Source: an uncultured Alphaproteobacteria bacterium
GTDB taxonomy: Bacteria > Pseudomonadota > Alphaproteobacteria > Bin95
Assembly: GCA_913060845.1 (NCBI GenBank)
Contig: CAJXVF010000057.1
Location: 1 to 9,309, forward strand
DNA: 9,309 nucleotides
Reading direction: 5' to 3'
Of this stretch, positions 1-6,927 are shown one piece after another. The position numbers were made by a program, and so were the translations under genes. The notes beneath the pieces are model-generated. The model was given only the letters and a program-made list of their open reading frames with translations. It was not told the DNA's origin and searched no databases. Positions within the stretch are counted from its first letter, which is position 1; the number at the start of each line of letters is the position of its first letter.

Positions 1-1
1 A

Positions 2-103
2 GGGGCGATATTCCAATACATCAACGGGTTCTATAACCCGCGTCGGCGACATTCATCGCTGGGTGGGAAAAGCCCCTTGGCTTTCGAACGAAAGGCCGCC
101 TAA
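2..103 (+). CDS. IS3-family transposase OrfB, C-terminal 33 residues (partial)
   Basis: The frame is open from the window edge to TAA at 101-103. The translation contains the run FYNPRRRHSSLGGKSP followed by a Phe-Glu-Arg tail. This is the characteristic C-terminus of the IS3-family integrase-like (rve) transposase, just after the catalytic Glu of the DDE triad, which lies outside the window. The protein acts in transposition by copy-out/paste-in, normally as an OrfAB frameshift fusion. Whether the full gene is intact cannot be seen. Family assignment is confident; the subgroup is not determined. Confidence 0.85.
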   Translation, partial: GAIFQYINGFYNPRRRHSSLGGKSPLAFERKAA

Positions 104-110
104 ATGAGCT

Positions 111-141
111 GAGAGACCGGAACAAAAGTGTGACAAGACCA
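111..141 (+). repeat. Putative right terminal inverted repeat of the IS3 element
   Basis: The segment begins GAGAGACCGG and ends GACAAGACCA. Read on the minus strand it starts with TG, as IS3-family ends do. It lies between the transposase stop and the disrupted regulator. The matching left repeat is outside the window, so this rests on position and family resemblance, not on a visible pair. Confidence 0.6.
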
Positions 142-280
142 CCATATTGAACTGTTGAAACGTGCCGGGTTTATCATCGCAAAACGCCAACAAAAATGGA
201 CCTATTGCTCCAGAGATGAAGCTGCGCTGACGGACTATGCTGAGTGGCTCAAATCATCCTTGAACATCAAGTCGATTTGA
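142..280 (+). pseudogene. ArsR/SmtB-family transcriptional regulator, C-terminal remnant cut by the IS element
   Basis: Read from the IS boundary to TGA at 278-280, the frame gives about 46 residues. It begins HHIELLKRAGFI, then a basic stretch and KWTYC. This matches the end of the recognition helix and the β-wing of ArsR/SmtB winged-helix repressors, where a Ser-His-His-(Leu/Ile) helix, an Ala-Gly-hydrophobic turn and Arg/Lys-x-Trp-x-Tyr are typical. A short helical C-terminus follows. The N-terminal half and most of the HTH are missing because the IS3 element abuts it, so it should not be functional. ArsR proteins usually sense metals, metalloids or redox and repress neighbouring genes. 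The ArsC-fold gene starting at 409 may have been its target, but that is inference. Confidence 0.72.
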
Positions 281-408
281 GAGCCGTCATTCGTGCGGTT
301 TCCAGCCTACGCACGGAACCCACCCAAAACAGCGCCGCATGACCCCATGATTGCTTTGGCGGGCTTGATGCATGAGATTGTGAGATAATTTTTCAGGGGA
401 ATTATCGC
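281..408 (+). promoter_or_regulatory. Leader of the ArsC-fold gene, with SD inside a small inverted repeat
   Basis: No gene is seen here. The Shine-Dalgarno AGGGGA at 395-400 is 8 nt before the ATG at 409. It sits in the loop between the arms GATAAT (384-389) and ATTATC (401-406), a perfect but AU-rich 6-bp inverted repeat. This could be an operator for the lost regulator or a weak RNA hairpin. No convincing -35/-10 pair was found. Confidence 0.35.
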
Positions 409-735
409 ATGATTATCTATGGATTGAGGACCTGTCCGGTTTGTCAAAGGGCGCAAAAGGCGTTGGAGGCAGATGGCAAGCAGGTTAGTTTTCGGGATGT
501 CAGGGCTGAACCTCTGAGTGAGGCTGAATTGGCTGAACTGTATGCAGAGTTTGGCAATCGGCTGGTGGACCGGAAGACGAATGACTATCGGTCGCTGAAC
601 ATCTGGCTGAAGAATGCTGAAGCAGAGGCGCAGATTGCCGCCCAGCCCAAGGTCATGGCGCGCCCGATCATTCGCGACCAGGAAACCCTGTATTTAGGCT
701 GGGACGCGGAAGTAGAAAAAGCACTGCTTGCCTGA
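409..735 (+). CDS. ArsC/Spx-fold glutaredoxin-like protein with CPVC motif
   Basis: This 108-residue protein is of the arsenate-reductase-like (ArsC/YffB/Spx) thioredoxin-fold family, and its length is typical. A β-strand (MIIYG) leads to Cys9-Pro-Val-Cys12 at the start of helix 1, the position of the catalytic Cys of ArsC. Near the C-terminus Arg85-Pro86 lies in a Met-Ala-Arg-Pro-Ile-Ile segment, matching the conserved (K/R)RP element. An aromatic Leu-Gly-Trp follows where the family has Gly-Phe. The CxxC is glutaredoxin-like, so a thiol-disulphide or glutathione-linked reductase is at least as likely as arsenate reduction. The start ATG has a good Shine-Dalgarno at 395-400. It follows an ArsR-type remnant, which hints at an old arsenic or redox locus. 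Its substrate cannot be read from sequence. Confidence 0.8.
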   Translation: MIIYGLRTCPVCQRAQKALEADGKQVSFRDVRAEPLSEAELAELYAEFGNRLVDRKTNDYRSLNIWLKNAEAEAQIAAQPKVMARPIIRDQETLYLGWDAEVEKALLA

Positions 736-794
736 ATTGCCTATCCATAGGCTAAACTATCGCCAGAAACCTTGAAACATCGGAGGTGCAGGTG

Positions 795-1682
795 ATGGCT
801 TTGCAGACCACAGCGACGGCAACCGTGAGCCGCACATACCCATTTTCAGTACGCCGACTATCTGATGTAGCCGGTGCAGAAATTTCCGGTGTGGATTTAC
901 GAGACCCGGTCTCAGCAGAGATGCGGGACGCAATTATGGCCGCGCTTGAAGAATTCCACGTCATAGCCTTCCGCGACCAGAACCTGACGAAGGACGAACA
1001 GCAAGCCTTCACGCTGAATTTTGGTGAGATCGAAGGCCATGTTGGCCGCCTAAATAGCGGTGAAAAGTACCCCATCGTCCATACGGTCACCAATCTTGAT
1101 GAGAAGACGGGCCTGCCGACTGAAACGCCCACGACCCATGGCAACTATTTCTGGCATACGGATAAATCTTACCATGATGTGCCGTCCCTGTTGACGATGC
1201 TCCACGCGATCCAGACACCTCCTGAGGGCGGCGATACGCTCTTCGCGAACATGCTGATGGCTTATGAAGCTTTGTCTGATGCTGAAAAACAAGCGCTGGA
1301 CGGCATGCGCGCCGTTCATTCCTGGGAAGCGAACCGCTTGAACACAGGGAATACGCCGGCCAGTGAAGAACAGAAGCGCGAGCGCCCACCGGTTAACCAC
1401 CCTATTGTCCGCACCCATGAGAATGGCCGGAAATCCCTATATTTGGGCGTCCATATTGGGCATGTAGAAGGCATGGATTACGAAGCCGGGCGCGCCATGC
1501 TTGCTGACTTGCTGGACCGCGCCACGGCTGAGCCGTTTGTGTATCGGCACGCATGGAAGGTTGGCGACCTGACGCTTTGGGATAACTGCGTCCTCGTGCA
1601 TCGCGCTGATCGCAACTATGAAATGACCGCCCACCCCCGCGTCCTACACCGCACGGCCGTTCTTGGCGTCGTGCCCGTTTAA
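795..1682 (+). CDS. TauD/TfdA-family Fe(II)/2-oxoglutarate-dependent dioxygenase
   Basis: This 295-residue cytoplasmic dioxygenase couples oxidative decarboxylation of 2-oxoglutarate to hydroxylation of a small, usually anionic substrate, often leading to loss of sulphite, phenol or a similar group. The metal triad is visible as His121-x-Asp123 (in FWHTDKSY) and distal His269 (in VLVHRAD). Arg282 and Arg286, in Arg-Val-Leu-His-Arg, match the TauD pair Arg266 (2-oxoglutarate) and Arg270 (substrate anion). The residues before His121 fit the family's substrate loop. I start at ATG 795 because GGAGG at 782-786 lies 8 nt upstream; a GTG at 786 would overlap that site and GTG 792 is too close. The substrate is unknown: taurine, alkylsulphonates, phenoxyacids or aromatic acids are all possible. 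It precedes a flavin ene-reductase on the same strand. Confidence 0.88.
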   Translation: MALQTTATATVSRTYPFSVRRLSDVAGAEISGVDLRDPVSAEMRDAIMAALEEFHVIAFRDQNLTKDEQQAFTLNFGEIEGHVGRLNSGEKYPIVHTVTNLDEKTGLPTETPTTHGNYFWHTDKSYHDVPSLLTMLHAIQTPPEGGDTLFANMLMAYEALSDAEKQALDGMRAVHSWEANRLNTGNTPASEEQKRERPPVNHPIVRTHENGRKSLYLGVHIGHVEGMDYEAGRAMLADLLDRATAEPFVYRHAWKVGDLTLWDNCVLVHRADRNYEMTAHPRVLHRTAVLGVVPV

Positions 1683-1856
1683 CGTGGGAGCTTGGCCGTA
1701 GGGACTATTTTCCGACAGGTGCCGGAACCATCATCGGCAAGCTCACCGTAGTCACAACGCCAGAACGGTTTTTTTGTTGATGGTCGGATGTGAACGGATA
1801 TCGCTATGCTAAAAGGTCTGTAATCCTGTGCGTCACGCCATCCGAAAGATCGCTTA

Positions 1857-3032
1857 ATGAGCCAGTCCCCCTTGCTGTTTTCGCCTCTAAAAATCCGTGG
1901 TGTTACTTTACCTAACCGCGTCGTGCTTTCGCCATTGTGCATGTACTCGGCTGAGAGCGGTGTTGCCACGGATTGGCAATTTGCGCATCTCTCAACCTTT
2001 GCTCGAGGCAATGTTGGATTGGTGTTCGCTGAGGCGACTGCAGTTGAGCCGCGCGGACGAATTACGCCGCGCTGCCTGGGTATCTGGACGGATGAACAAG
2101 CCGAAGCGCTGAAGCCAACCACACGGTTCATCGAGTCCATGGGGTCGGTTCCTGGGCTCCAAATAGCCCATGCTGGTCGCAAGGCATCGGCCAGCCCACC
2201 TTGGGATGGCGGCAAGCCGTTGCCACTTGGCGATACCACTTGGGGGGATCCATCATGGCAGGTCGTCGGCCCATCGGCGGTTCCTTTGAATGATGGCTGG
2301 CAGACACCTGATGCGCTTAGCGAGGCTGAAATTGCCGATTTGGTCACAGCGTTTGCTGATGCCGCTCGCCGTGCGGTCGTTGCCGGTTTCAAGGTGTTGG
2401 AGATTCATGGTGCCCATGGCTACCTGATCCACAGTTTCCTTTCGCCGCTAAGCAATCAACGCAATGACGGATATGGCGGGGACCGGGCAGGGCGCATGCG
2501 TTTTGCCCTGGAGGTGACTGAAGCAGTGCGCGCGGCCTGGCCCGAGGACTTACCACTGTTCTTCCGTATCTCCGCCGTCGACGGCAAAGGATGGGAGATG
2601 GAGGACTCCGTGGTGCTTTCGCGTGAACTAAAAGCGCGCGGCGTCGATGTGGTTGACTGTTCTGCGGGCGGTATTACCGGCGCACCGGCTTTCCGGGCTA
2701 AGGATGATGGCAGCCCGGCAGCATCTGGCGACCGTCCACCTGGCTTCCAGGTACCATACGCGGAGCAGGTGCGCGAAGAGGCTGATATGAAGACCATGGC
2801 GATCGGTCGTATCATTGAGGCTCAACAGGCTGAAGATATTTTGCAGGAAGGCCGCGCTGACCTGATCGGGATTGGCCGTGAGTTGATGTACGATCCGTTC
2901 TGGGCCTTGCGTGCCGCTGAAACCCTGGATCCGGATAATGCGCAAGCCGGTTGGCCGGATCAATATCGCTGGGCAATCGTTCGCCGGGCGGATTTGGGCT
3001 TGGGCAACAATGTGGACCGACGGGCTCCCTAA
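1857..3032 (+). CDS. NADH:flavin oxidoreductase, class III old yellow enzyme (XenA/YqjM-like)
   Basis: This 391-residue FMN-binding TIM-barrel enzyme reduces activated C=C bonds of enones, nitro compounds or similar electrophiles with NAD(P)H. Visible signatures are the N-terminal Leu-Pro-Asn-Arg and Cys28-Met-Tyr30, the redox-tuning Cys and Tyr of YqjM/XenA. The substrate-binding His184 and His187 and the proton donor Tyr189 lie in HGAHGYLIHSFLSPLSN. Then come Tyr-Gly-Gly and a C-terminal phosphate-binding Gly-Ile-Gly-Arg segment. The insert near residues 113-155 is like XenA-type members. It is 174 bp downstream of the dioxygenase and has only a weak purine-rich site (GAAAGA) before ATG, so translation may be modest. 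The physiological substrate is unknown. Its place before hmgA suggests aromatic or electrophile metabolism, but that is inference. Confidence 0.88.
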   Translation: MSQSPLLFSPLKIRGVTLPNRVVLSPLCMYSAESGVATDWQFAHLSTFARGNVGLVFAEATAVEPRGRITPRCLGIWTDEQAEALKPTTRFIESMGSVPGLQIAHAGRKASASPPWDGGKPLPLGDTTWGDPSWQVVGPSAVPLNDGWQTPDALSEAEIADLVTAFADAARRAVVAGFKVLEIHGAHGYLIHSFLSPLSNQRNDGYGGDRAGRMRFALEVTEAVRAAWPEDLPLFFRISAVDGKGWEMEDSVVLSRELKARGVDVVDCSAGGITGAPAFRAKDDGSPAASGDRPPGFQVPYAEQVREEADMKTMAIGRIIEAQQAEDILQEGRADLIGIGRELMYDPFWALRAAETLDPDNAQAGWPDQYRWAIVRRADLGLGNNVDRRAP

Positions 3033-3092
3033 CGTGCTTTGTTCAAGCGAAGGCACCCGTTGGAAGGACAGTAGATATTCCTGATTTGGCGG

Positions 3093-3113
3093 GATACTGA
3101 AATTTCGCGTATC
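3093..3113. promoter_or_regulatory. Short palindrome upstream of hmgA, possible operator
   Basis: GATAC at 3093-3097 and GTATC at 3109-3113 form a 5-bp inverted repeat with an 11-nt spacer, 34 bp before the hmgA start. hmgA genes are often controlled by IclR-type HmgR repressors that bind palindromes in this region. No regulator gene is present in the window and the repeat is short, so this is only a candidate. Confidence 0.25.
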
Positions 3114-3146
3114 AGTTAGTCCTTGCCGTAATAGGAGGACTGCCCC

Positions 3147-4508
3147 GTGAGCGCCAAACTGCCATTCAGTGGACTGACGCAGGCTGCAACGTCTGGCGGA
3201 CTAACCCCAGGTTACATGCCAGGTTTTGGCAATGATTTTGAGACAGAGGCGCTTCCAAAGGCACTGCCGCAGGGCAGGAATTCCCCACAGAAAGTGAATT
3301 ATGGGCTGTATGGGGAGCAGTTGTCTGGCACGGCATTCACAGCACCTTCACACCAGAATGAGCGCACATGGTGCTATCGCATTCGCCCGTCTGTGAAACA
3401 TTCCAGCCGCTATACCAAGATCGACGTTCCGTACTGGAAGTCTGCGCCGAATATTGAGCCGGATGTTGCCTCGCTCGGTCAGTACCGCTGGGACCCGCTA
3501 CCCCATGCGGACCAGAGCCTCACATGGCTCACTGGCATGCGCACCATGACGACGGCAGGCGATGTGAACACACAAGTCGGCATGGCGAGCCATATTTATC
3601 TCGTCACCGAAAGCATGACGGACGACTACTTCTTTTCTGCGGACAGTGAGCTTCTGATCGTGCCGCAGGAAGGGCGGCTGCGGTTCGCCACGGAGCTTGG
3701 GATTATTGATGTTGAGCCCAAGGAAATAGCGATTATCCCACGCGGGCTGGTTTATCGCGTTGAAGTTCTTGAAGGCCCTGCGCGGGGCTTCATATGTGAG
3801 AATTACGGCCAGAAATTTGATCTGCCAGGCCGCGGTCCGATTGGGGCGAATTGCATGGCCAATCGCCGGGATTTCAAATCCCCCGTTGCGGCGTTTGAGG
3901 ACCGGGACGCGCCCTCAACTGTCACGGTGAAATGGTGCGGCCAGTTCCATCTTTGTGATATCGACCACTCGCCATTGGATGTAGTTGCGTGGCATGGCAA
4001 TTATGCGCCGGTCAAATATGACCTTGAGACGTACTGCCCAGTTGGATCAATCCTGTTCGATCACCCAGACCCGTCGATTTTCACTGTGCTAACGGCACCT
4101 TCGGGCATTGAAGGCACGGCAAATATCGACTTCGTGCTGTTTCGTGAGCGCTGGATGGTGATGGAGGATACGTTCCGCCCGCCCTGGTATCACAAGAACA
4201 TCATGTCTGAGCTGATGGGCAATATTTATGGCCAATATGACGCCAAGCCCCAAAGCTTCGCGCCGGGCGGCATGAGCCTCCACAATATGATGCTACCCCA
4301 TGGGCCGGACAGGAATGCCTTTGAAGGCGCGTCCAATGCAGACCTCAAGCCCCAGAAGCTGGACAGTACAATGTCCTTCATGTTCGAAACCCGCTTCCCG
4401 CAGCACCTAACGACGTTTGCCGGTAAAGAGGCACCGCTTCAGGACGATTACATCGACTGCTGGAAGGACATCGAGAAGAAGTTCGATGGCACGCCGGGCA
4501 AAAAATAG
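3147..4508 (+). CDS. hmgA: Homogentisate 1,2-dioxygenase
   Basis: This 453-residue cupin-fold Fe(II) dioxygenase (EC 1.13.11.5) cleaves the ring of homogentisate to maleylacetoacetate in tyrosine and phenylalanine catabolism. Length and sequence fit the family end to end. The iron ligands are His349 (WYHKN), Glu355 (MSELMG) and His385 (LPHGPD). The active-site base is His306 (FDHPDPSIF). All four keep the exact spacing of human HGD His335, Glu341, His371 and His292. The N-terminal Gly-Phe-Gly-Asn motif and the Pro-Gly-Gly-x-Ser-Leu-His segment are also present. It starts with GTG, preceded by a strong AGGAGG at 3133-3138 with 8-nt spacing. The downstream neighbours handle acetoacetate, an end product of this pathway. 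Genes for the two intermediate steps are not beside it here. Confidence 0.97.
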   Translation: MSAKLPFSGLTQAATSGGLTPGYMPGFGNDFETEALPKALPQGRNSPQKVNYGLYGEQLSGTAFTAPSHQNERTWCYRIRPSVKHSSRYTKIDVPYWKSAPNIEPDVASLGQYRWDPLPHADQSLTWLTGMRTMTTAGDVNTQVGMASHIYLVTESMTDDYFFSADSELLIVPQEGRLRFATELGIIDVEPKEIAIIPRGLVYRVEVLEGPARGFICENYGQKFDLPGRGPIGANCMANRRDFKSPVAAFEDRDAPSTVTVKWCGQFHLCDIDHSPLDVVAWHGNYAPVKYDLETYCPVGSILFDHPDPSIFTVLTAPSGIEGTANIDFVLFRERWMVMEDTFRPPWYHKNIMSELMGNIYGQYDAKPQSFAPGGMSLHNMMLPHGPDRNAFEGASNADLKPQKLDSTMSFMFETRFPQHLTTFAGKEAPLQDDYIDCWKDIEKKFDGTPGKK

Positions 4509-4609
4509 CGCCTAGCTGCCAGGCCTTCCTTGCCGTCCCAGCCTCCACGGGACATACACTTGCGCTAACGACATTGCATGGGCCGACAGGCGTAGAAGGA
4601 ATTGTTTGC

Positions 4610-5398
4610 ATGGGCGAACTTGGCGGGAAGACGGCGCTTGTGACAGGATCAACCTCTGGCATCGGCTTGGGGTTGGCGCGGGGCTTTGCCAAAGCTGGCG
4701 CCAACGTGGTGCTGAACGGTTTTGGCGATGCAGGCGAGATCGAAGCTTTGCGGGCTGAGCTTGATGCGACGTCGGAAGGTGCTGTCAGCTATGACGGTGC
4801 TGACATGACGAAACCGGATGAGATCGAAGCTATGGTTCAGGGGGCGGTCGCCCGTCATGGTACCGTCGATATTCTGGTGAACAATGCTGGCATTCAAATT
4901 GTCTCGCCGATAGATGAATTCCCCATTGATGGCTGGGACCGGATCATTGCTATCAACATGAATTCAGCATTCCACACGGCCCGGGCTGCATTGCCTGGAA
5001 TGAAGGCGAAAGGGTGGGGGCGCATCATCAACATCGCTTCGGCCCACGGCCTCGTCGCCTCTCCCTTCAAGTCAGCCTATGTCACAGCCAAGCACGGCAT
5101 TGTTGGCATGACGAAAACCGTGGCGCTGGAAGTGGCAGAGGCCGGGATCACCTGCAACGCCATCTGCCCCGGCTATGTGTTGACGCCGCTTGTGGAGCGC
5201 CAGATTCCGGACACGGCGAAAGCGCGCGGCATCACCGAAGACCAGGTGAAGCGCGATGTGCTACTTGCTGCCCAATGGACGAAGAAGTTCGTGACGGTTG
5301 AGCAATTATCAGGTGTCGCGAATTTCCTCTGCTCCGATGCTGCAGAGAATATCACTGGTATCGCATTACCAGTCGACGGCGGATGGACCGCGGCATAG
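4610..5398 (+). CDS. bdhA: D-3-hydroxybutyrate dehydrogenase (short-chain dehydrogenase)
   Basis: This 262-residue Rossmann-fold NAD-dependent enzyme (EC 1.1.1.30) interconverts D-3-hydroxybutyrate and acetoacetate. The nucleotide motif TGSTSGIG lies near the N-terminus and NNAG near residue 92. The catalytic residues are Ser144, Tyr157 and Lys161. The substrate-binding residues known from Pseudomonas fragi (Gln94, His144, Lys152, Gln196) are all present here, offset by two, as Gln96, His146, Lys154 and Gln198, which makes the specific assignment strong. It ends with Pro-Val-Asp-Gly-Gly-Trp. I chose ATG 4610, which has GAAGGA at 4595-4600 upstream; an in-frame TTG at 4574 would place that Shine-Dalgarno inside the gene. 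Its product feeds the CoA-transferase encoded next. It may also serve polyhydroxybutyrate mobilisation. Confidence 0.93.
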   Translation: MGELGGKTALVTGSTSGIGLGLARGFAKAGANVVLNGFGDAGEIEALRAELDATSEGAVSYDGADMTKPDEIEAMVQGAVARHGTVDILVNNAGIQIVSPIDEFPIDGWDRIIAINMNSAFHTARAALPGMKAKGWGRIINIASAHGLVASPFKSAYVTAKHGIVGMTKTVALEVAEAGITCNAICPGYVLTPLVERQIPDTAKARGITEDQVKRDVLLAAQWTKKFVTVEQLSGVANFLCSDAAENITGIALPVDGGWTAA

Positions 5399-5416
5399 AT
5401 GTCCGCAGTCGCTGGG

Positions 5417-5443
5417 TTGAAGCCTATAATGTCGACGTATAAT
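5417..5443 (+). promoter_or_regulatory. Possible sigma-70-type promoter of scoAB
   Basis: The gap between bdhA and scoA contains two TATAAT hexamers (5425-5430 and 5438-5443). TTGAAG at 5417-5422 is 15 nt before the second hexamer, or GTTGAA at 5416-5421 is 16 nt before it. This could start a scoAB transcript with a leader of about 95 nt. Spacing is slightly short, and alphaproteobacterial promoters often deviate, so it is tentative. Confidence 0.35.
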
Positions 5444-5544
5444 CTGGCCAAAGATGCTCCATCCGGCGACGGCGATGTTTTGCCCGCGCGCTGGCCCTTG
5501 GAGATCGCCAGACTCCGCATTCTGCTCCAGACAAGGACGATGCC

Positions 5545-6240
5545 ATGATGAAGGTCTACGACAATGCCGCCAAGGCGCTCGACGGACTGCTGTTTGACGG
5601 CATGTTCGTCGCTGCGGGCGGCTTCGGCCTGTCCGGGATTCCGGAATTGCTGTTGCAGGCGATCAAAGAGGCCGGGACAAAGGACCTGACCTTCGCGTCC
5701 AACAATGCGGGCGTTGATGATTTTGGCATTGGCATTCTGCTGCAGACCCGGCAGGTGAAGAAAATGCTCAGCTCCTATGTGGGCGAAAATGCTGAATTCA
5801 TGCGGCAATATCTGTCCGGCGAGCTAGAGCTGGAGTTCAATCCCCAGGGCACACTGGCAGAACGGATGCGTGCAGGCGGCTGTGGCATCCCGGGCTTCTA
5901 CACCAAGACAGGCGTGGGCACCGTGATCGCGGAAGGCAAAGAGCACAAAGATTTCAAGGGTGAAACGTACATTCTGGAAGAAGGCATTTTTGCAGACCTT
6001 TCCATCGTTAAAGCGTGGAAAGGGGACCCAACCGGTAACCTAATCTTCCGCAAAACGGCGCGGAACTTTAATCCGCCAGCGGCGATGTGCGGTAAAGTCT
6101 GCGTGGCGGAGGTTGAGGAGATTGTGCCAACTGGCTCCCTCGACCCGGATCATATTCATCTGCCCGGCATTTACGTGCATCGCATCATCGAGGGCGAGCA
6201 CGAAAAGCGCATCGAGCAACGCACCGTCAGGGAGGCTTGA
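5545..6240 (+). CDS. scoA: Succinyl-CoA:3-ketoacid CoA-transferase, subunit A
   Basis: This 231-residue alpha subunit of the heteromeric 3-oxoacid CoA-transferase (EC 2.8.3.5) moves CoA from succinyl-CoA to acetoacetate. The family I motif [10 protein letters not shown] is near residues 25-34. Then come SNNAG, a Gly-Val-Gly-Thr segment, and the C-terminal PGIYVHRI typical of ScoA. Length is normal for the subunit. The first ATG (5545) has AAGGA at 5533-5537 and is preferred over the adjacent ATG at 5548. The stop is 3 bp before the start of the beta subunit, a tight operon. Together with bdhA it lets the cell use 3-hydroxybutyrate and the acetoacetate from tyrosine breakdown. A related acetate CoA-transferase is less likely given the context. 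Confidence 0.93.
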   Translation: MMKVYDNAAKALDGLLFDGMFVAAGGFGLSGIPELLLQAIKEAGTKDLTFASNNAGVDDFGIGILLQTRQVKKMLSSYVGENAEFMRQYLSGELELEFNPQGTLAERMRAGGCGIPGFYTKTGVGTVIAEGKEHKDFKGETYILEEGIFADLSIVKAWKGDPTGNLIFRKTARNFNPPAAMCGKVCVAEVEEIVPTGSLDPDHIHLPGIYVHRIIEGEHEKRIEQRTVREA

Positions 6241-6243
6241 GCC

Positions 6244-6867
6244 ATGTGGGATCGCAATGAAATGGCCGCGCGCGCGGGAAAAGAACTCCGTGACGGGTGG
6301 TATGTAAACCTAGGCATCGGCATTCCGACCCTGGTTTCCAACTACATTCCTGAAGGCGTTGAAGTGACGCTGCAATCGGAGAACGGCATGCTTGGCATGG
6401 GCCCGTTCCCGATCTCCGGTGAGGAAGACCCGGACCTTATCAATGCTGGCAAGCAGACTATTACGGAATTGCCGCAAACAGCCTATTTTGACAGCGCCCA
6501 AAGCTTCGGCATGATCCGCGGCGGCAAGATCGCCATGGCGATCCTGGGGGCGATGGAAGTGGCGGAGAATGGTGATCTCGCCAATTGGATGATCCCGGGC
6601 AAGCTGGTCAAAGGTATGGGCGGGGCGATGGATCTCGTCGCGGGCGTTGGACGCGTTGTCGTCGTGATGGATCACACCAATCGCGCCGGTGAGAGCAAGG
6701 TCCTGAAGGCCTGCACCCTGCCATTGACGGGTAAGGCCGTGGTTGACCGCATTATCACCAATCTTGGTGTGCTGGACGTGGTCGAGGGCGGGCTGAAAAT
6801 CGTCGAAACAGCGTCCGGCGTTAGCGAAGCGGATCTGCGCGCTGCGACTGAAGCCAGTATCGTTTAG
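6244..6867 (+). CDS. scoB: Succinyl-CoA:3-ketoacid CoA-transferase, subunit B
   Basis: This 207-residue beta subunit carries the catalytic glutamate, Glu46 in Ser-Glu-Asn-Gly, which forms the glutamyl-CoA thioester. Before it is the typical NLGIGIP segment (residues 22-28). After it are the Met-Ile-Pro-Gly-Lys and Lys-Gly-Met-Gly-Gly-Ala-Met-Asp-Leu stretches of family I transferases. Its Shine-Dalgarno AGGGAGG (6229-6235) lies within the last codons of scoA and starts at ATG 6244, giving coupled translation. It forms a complex with ScoA and is the last gene of the + strand catabolic block. A hairpin follows 20 bp after the stop. Confidence 0.94.
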   Translation: MWDRNEMAARAGKELRDGWYVNLGIGIPTLVSNYIPEGVEVTLQSENGMLGMGPFPISGEEDPDLINAGKQTITELPQTAYFDSAQSFGMIRGGKIAMAILGAMEVAENGDLANWMIPGKLVKGMGGAMDLVAGVGRVVVVMDHTNRAGESKVLKACTLPLTGKAVVDRIITNLGVLDVVEGGLKIVETASGVSEADLRAATEASIV

Positions 6868-6886
6868 CGCGCGTGTAGCCGAGTAG

Positions 6887-6919
6887 TCTGGCGGCGGCAC
6901 AATATCGCCGCCCGCCAGA
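6887..6919. terminator. Hairpin between convergent scoB and OsmC-family gene
   Basis: Left arm TCTGGCGGCGGC (6887-6898) pairs with right arm GCCGCCCGCCAGA (6907-6919). This makes a GC-rich stem of 12 bp with one bulged base and an 8-nt loop. It lies 20 bp after the scoB stop and 8 bp beyond the distal TAG of the minus-strand gene, the usual place for a bidirectional terminator. There is no T-run on either side, so intrinsic termination is uncertain. Confidence 0.5.
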
Positions 6920-6927
6920 TGCGGGGA

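Larger units (their letters stand above)
1..141 (+). mobile_element. Right end of an IS3-family insertion sequence (partial)
   Basis: This is the 3' end of an IS3-family element whose left part lies outside the window. It holds the last codons of the DDE transposase, then a short non-coding tail. The tail ends in a sequence of IS3-type terminal inverted repeat character that finishes in CA, as IS3-family ends do. Immediately beyond it the reading frame of an ArsR-type regulator starts in mid-protein, which supports an element boundary near 141. The exact last base (141, or up to 144) and the target duplication cannot be fixed without the left end. Confidence 0.8.

Noticed and set aside
278..390. 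Readthrough of the ArsR-remnant TGA into the open frame beyond it
   Set aside because: The protein already ends at a normal ArsR length and the downstream translation, rich in Pro and lacking family motifs, looks non-coding.
1746..1775. Possible terminator with a run of seven T after the dioxygenase gene
   Set aside because: The only stem directly before the T-run (CCGT/ACGG) is 4 bp with a 15-nt loop; too weak to call.
1679..2392. Long minus-strand open frame opposite the ene-reductase
   Set aside because: It is the antisense shadow of a well-supported gene, with low-complexity, motif-free translation.
5173..5808. Minus-strand open frame of 211 residues across the bdhA/scoA junction
   Set aside because: It overlaps two conserved genes in antisense, has no recognisable domain, and no ribosome site stands out.
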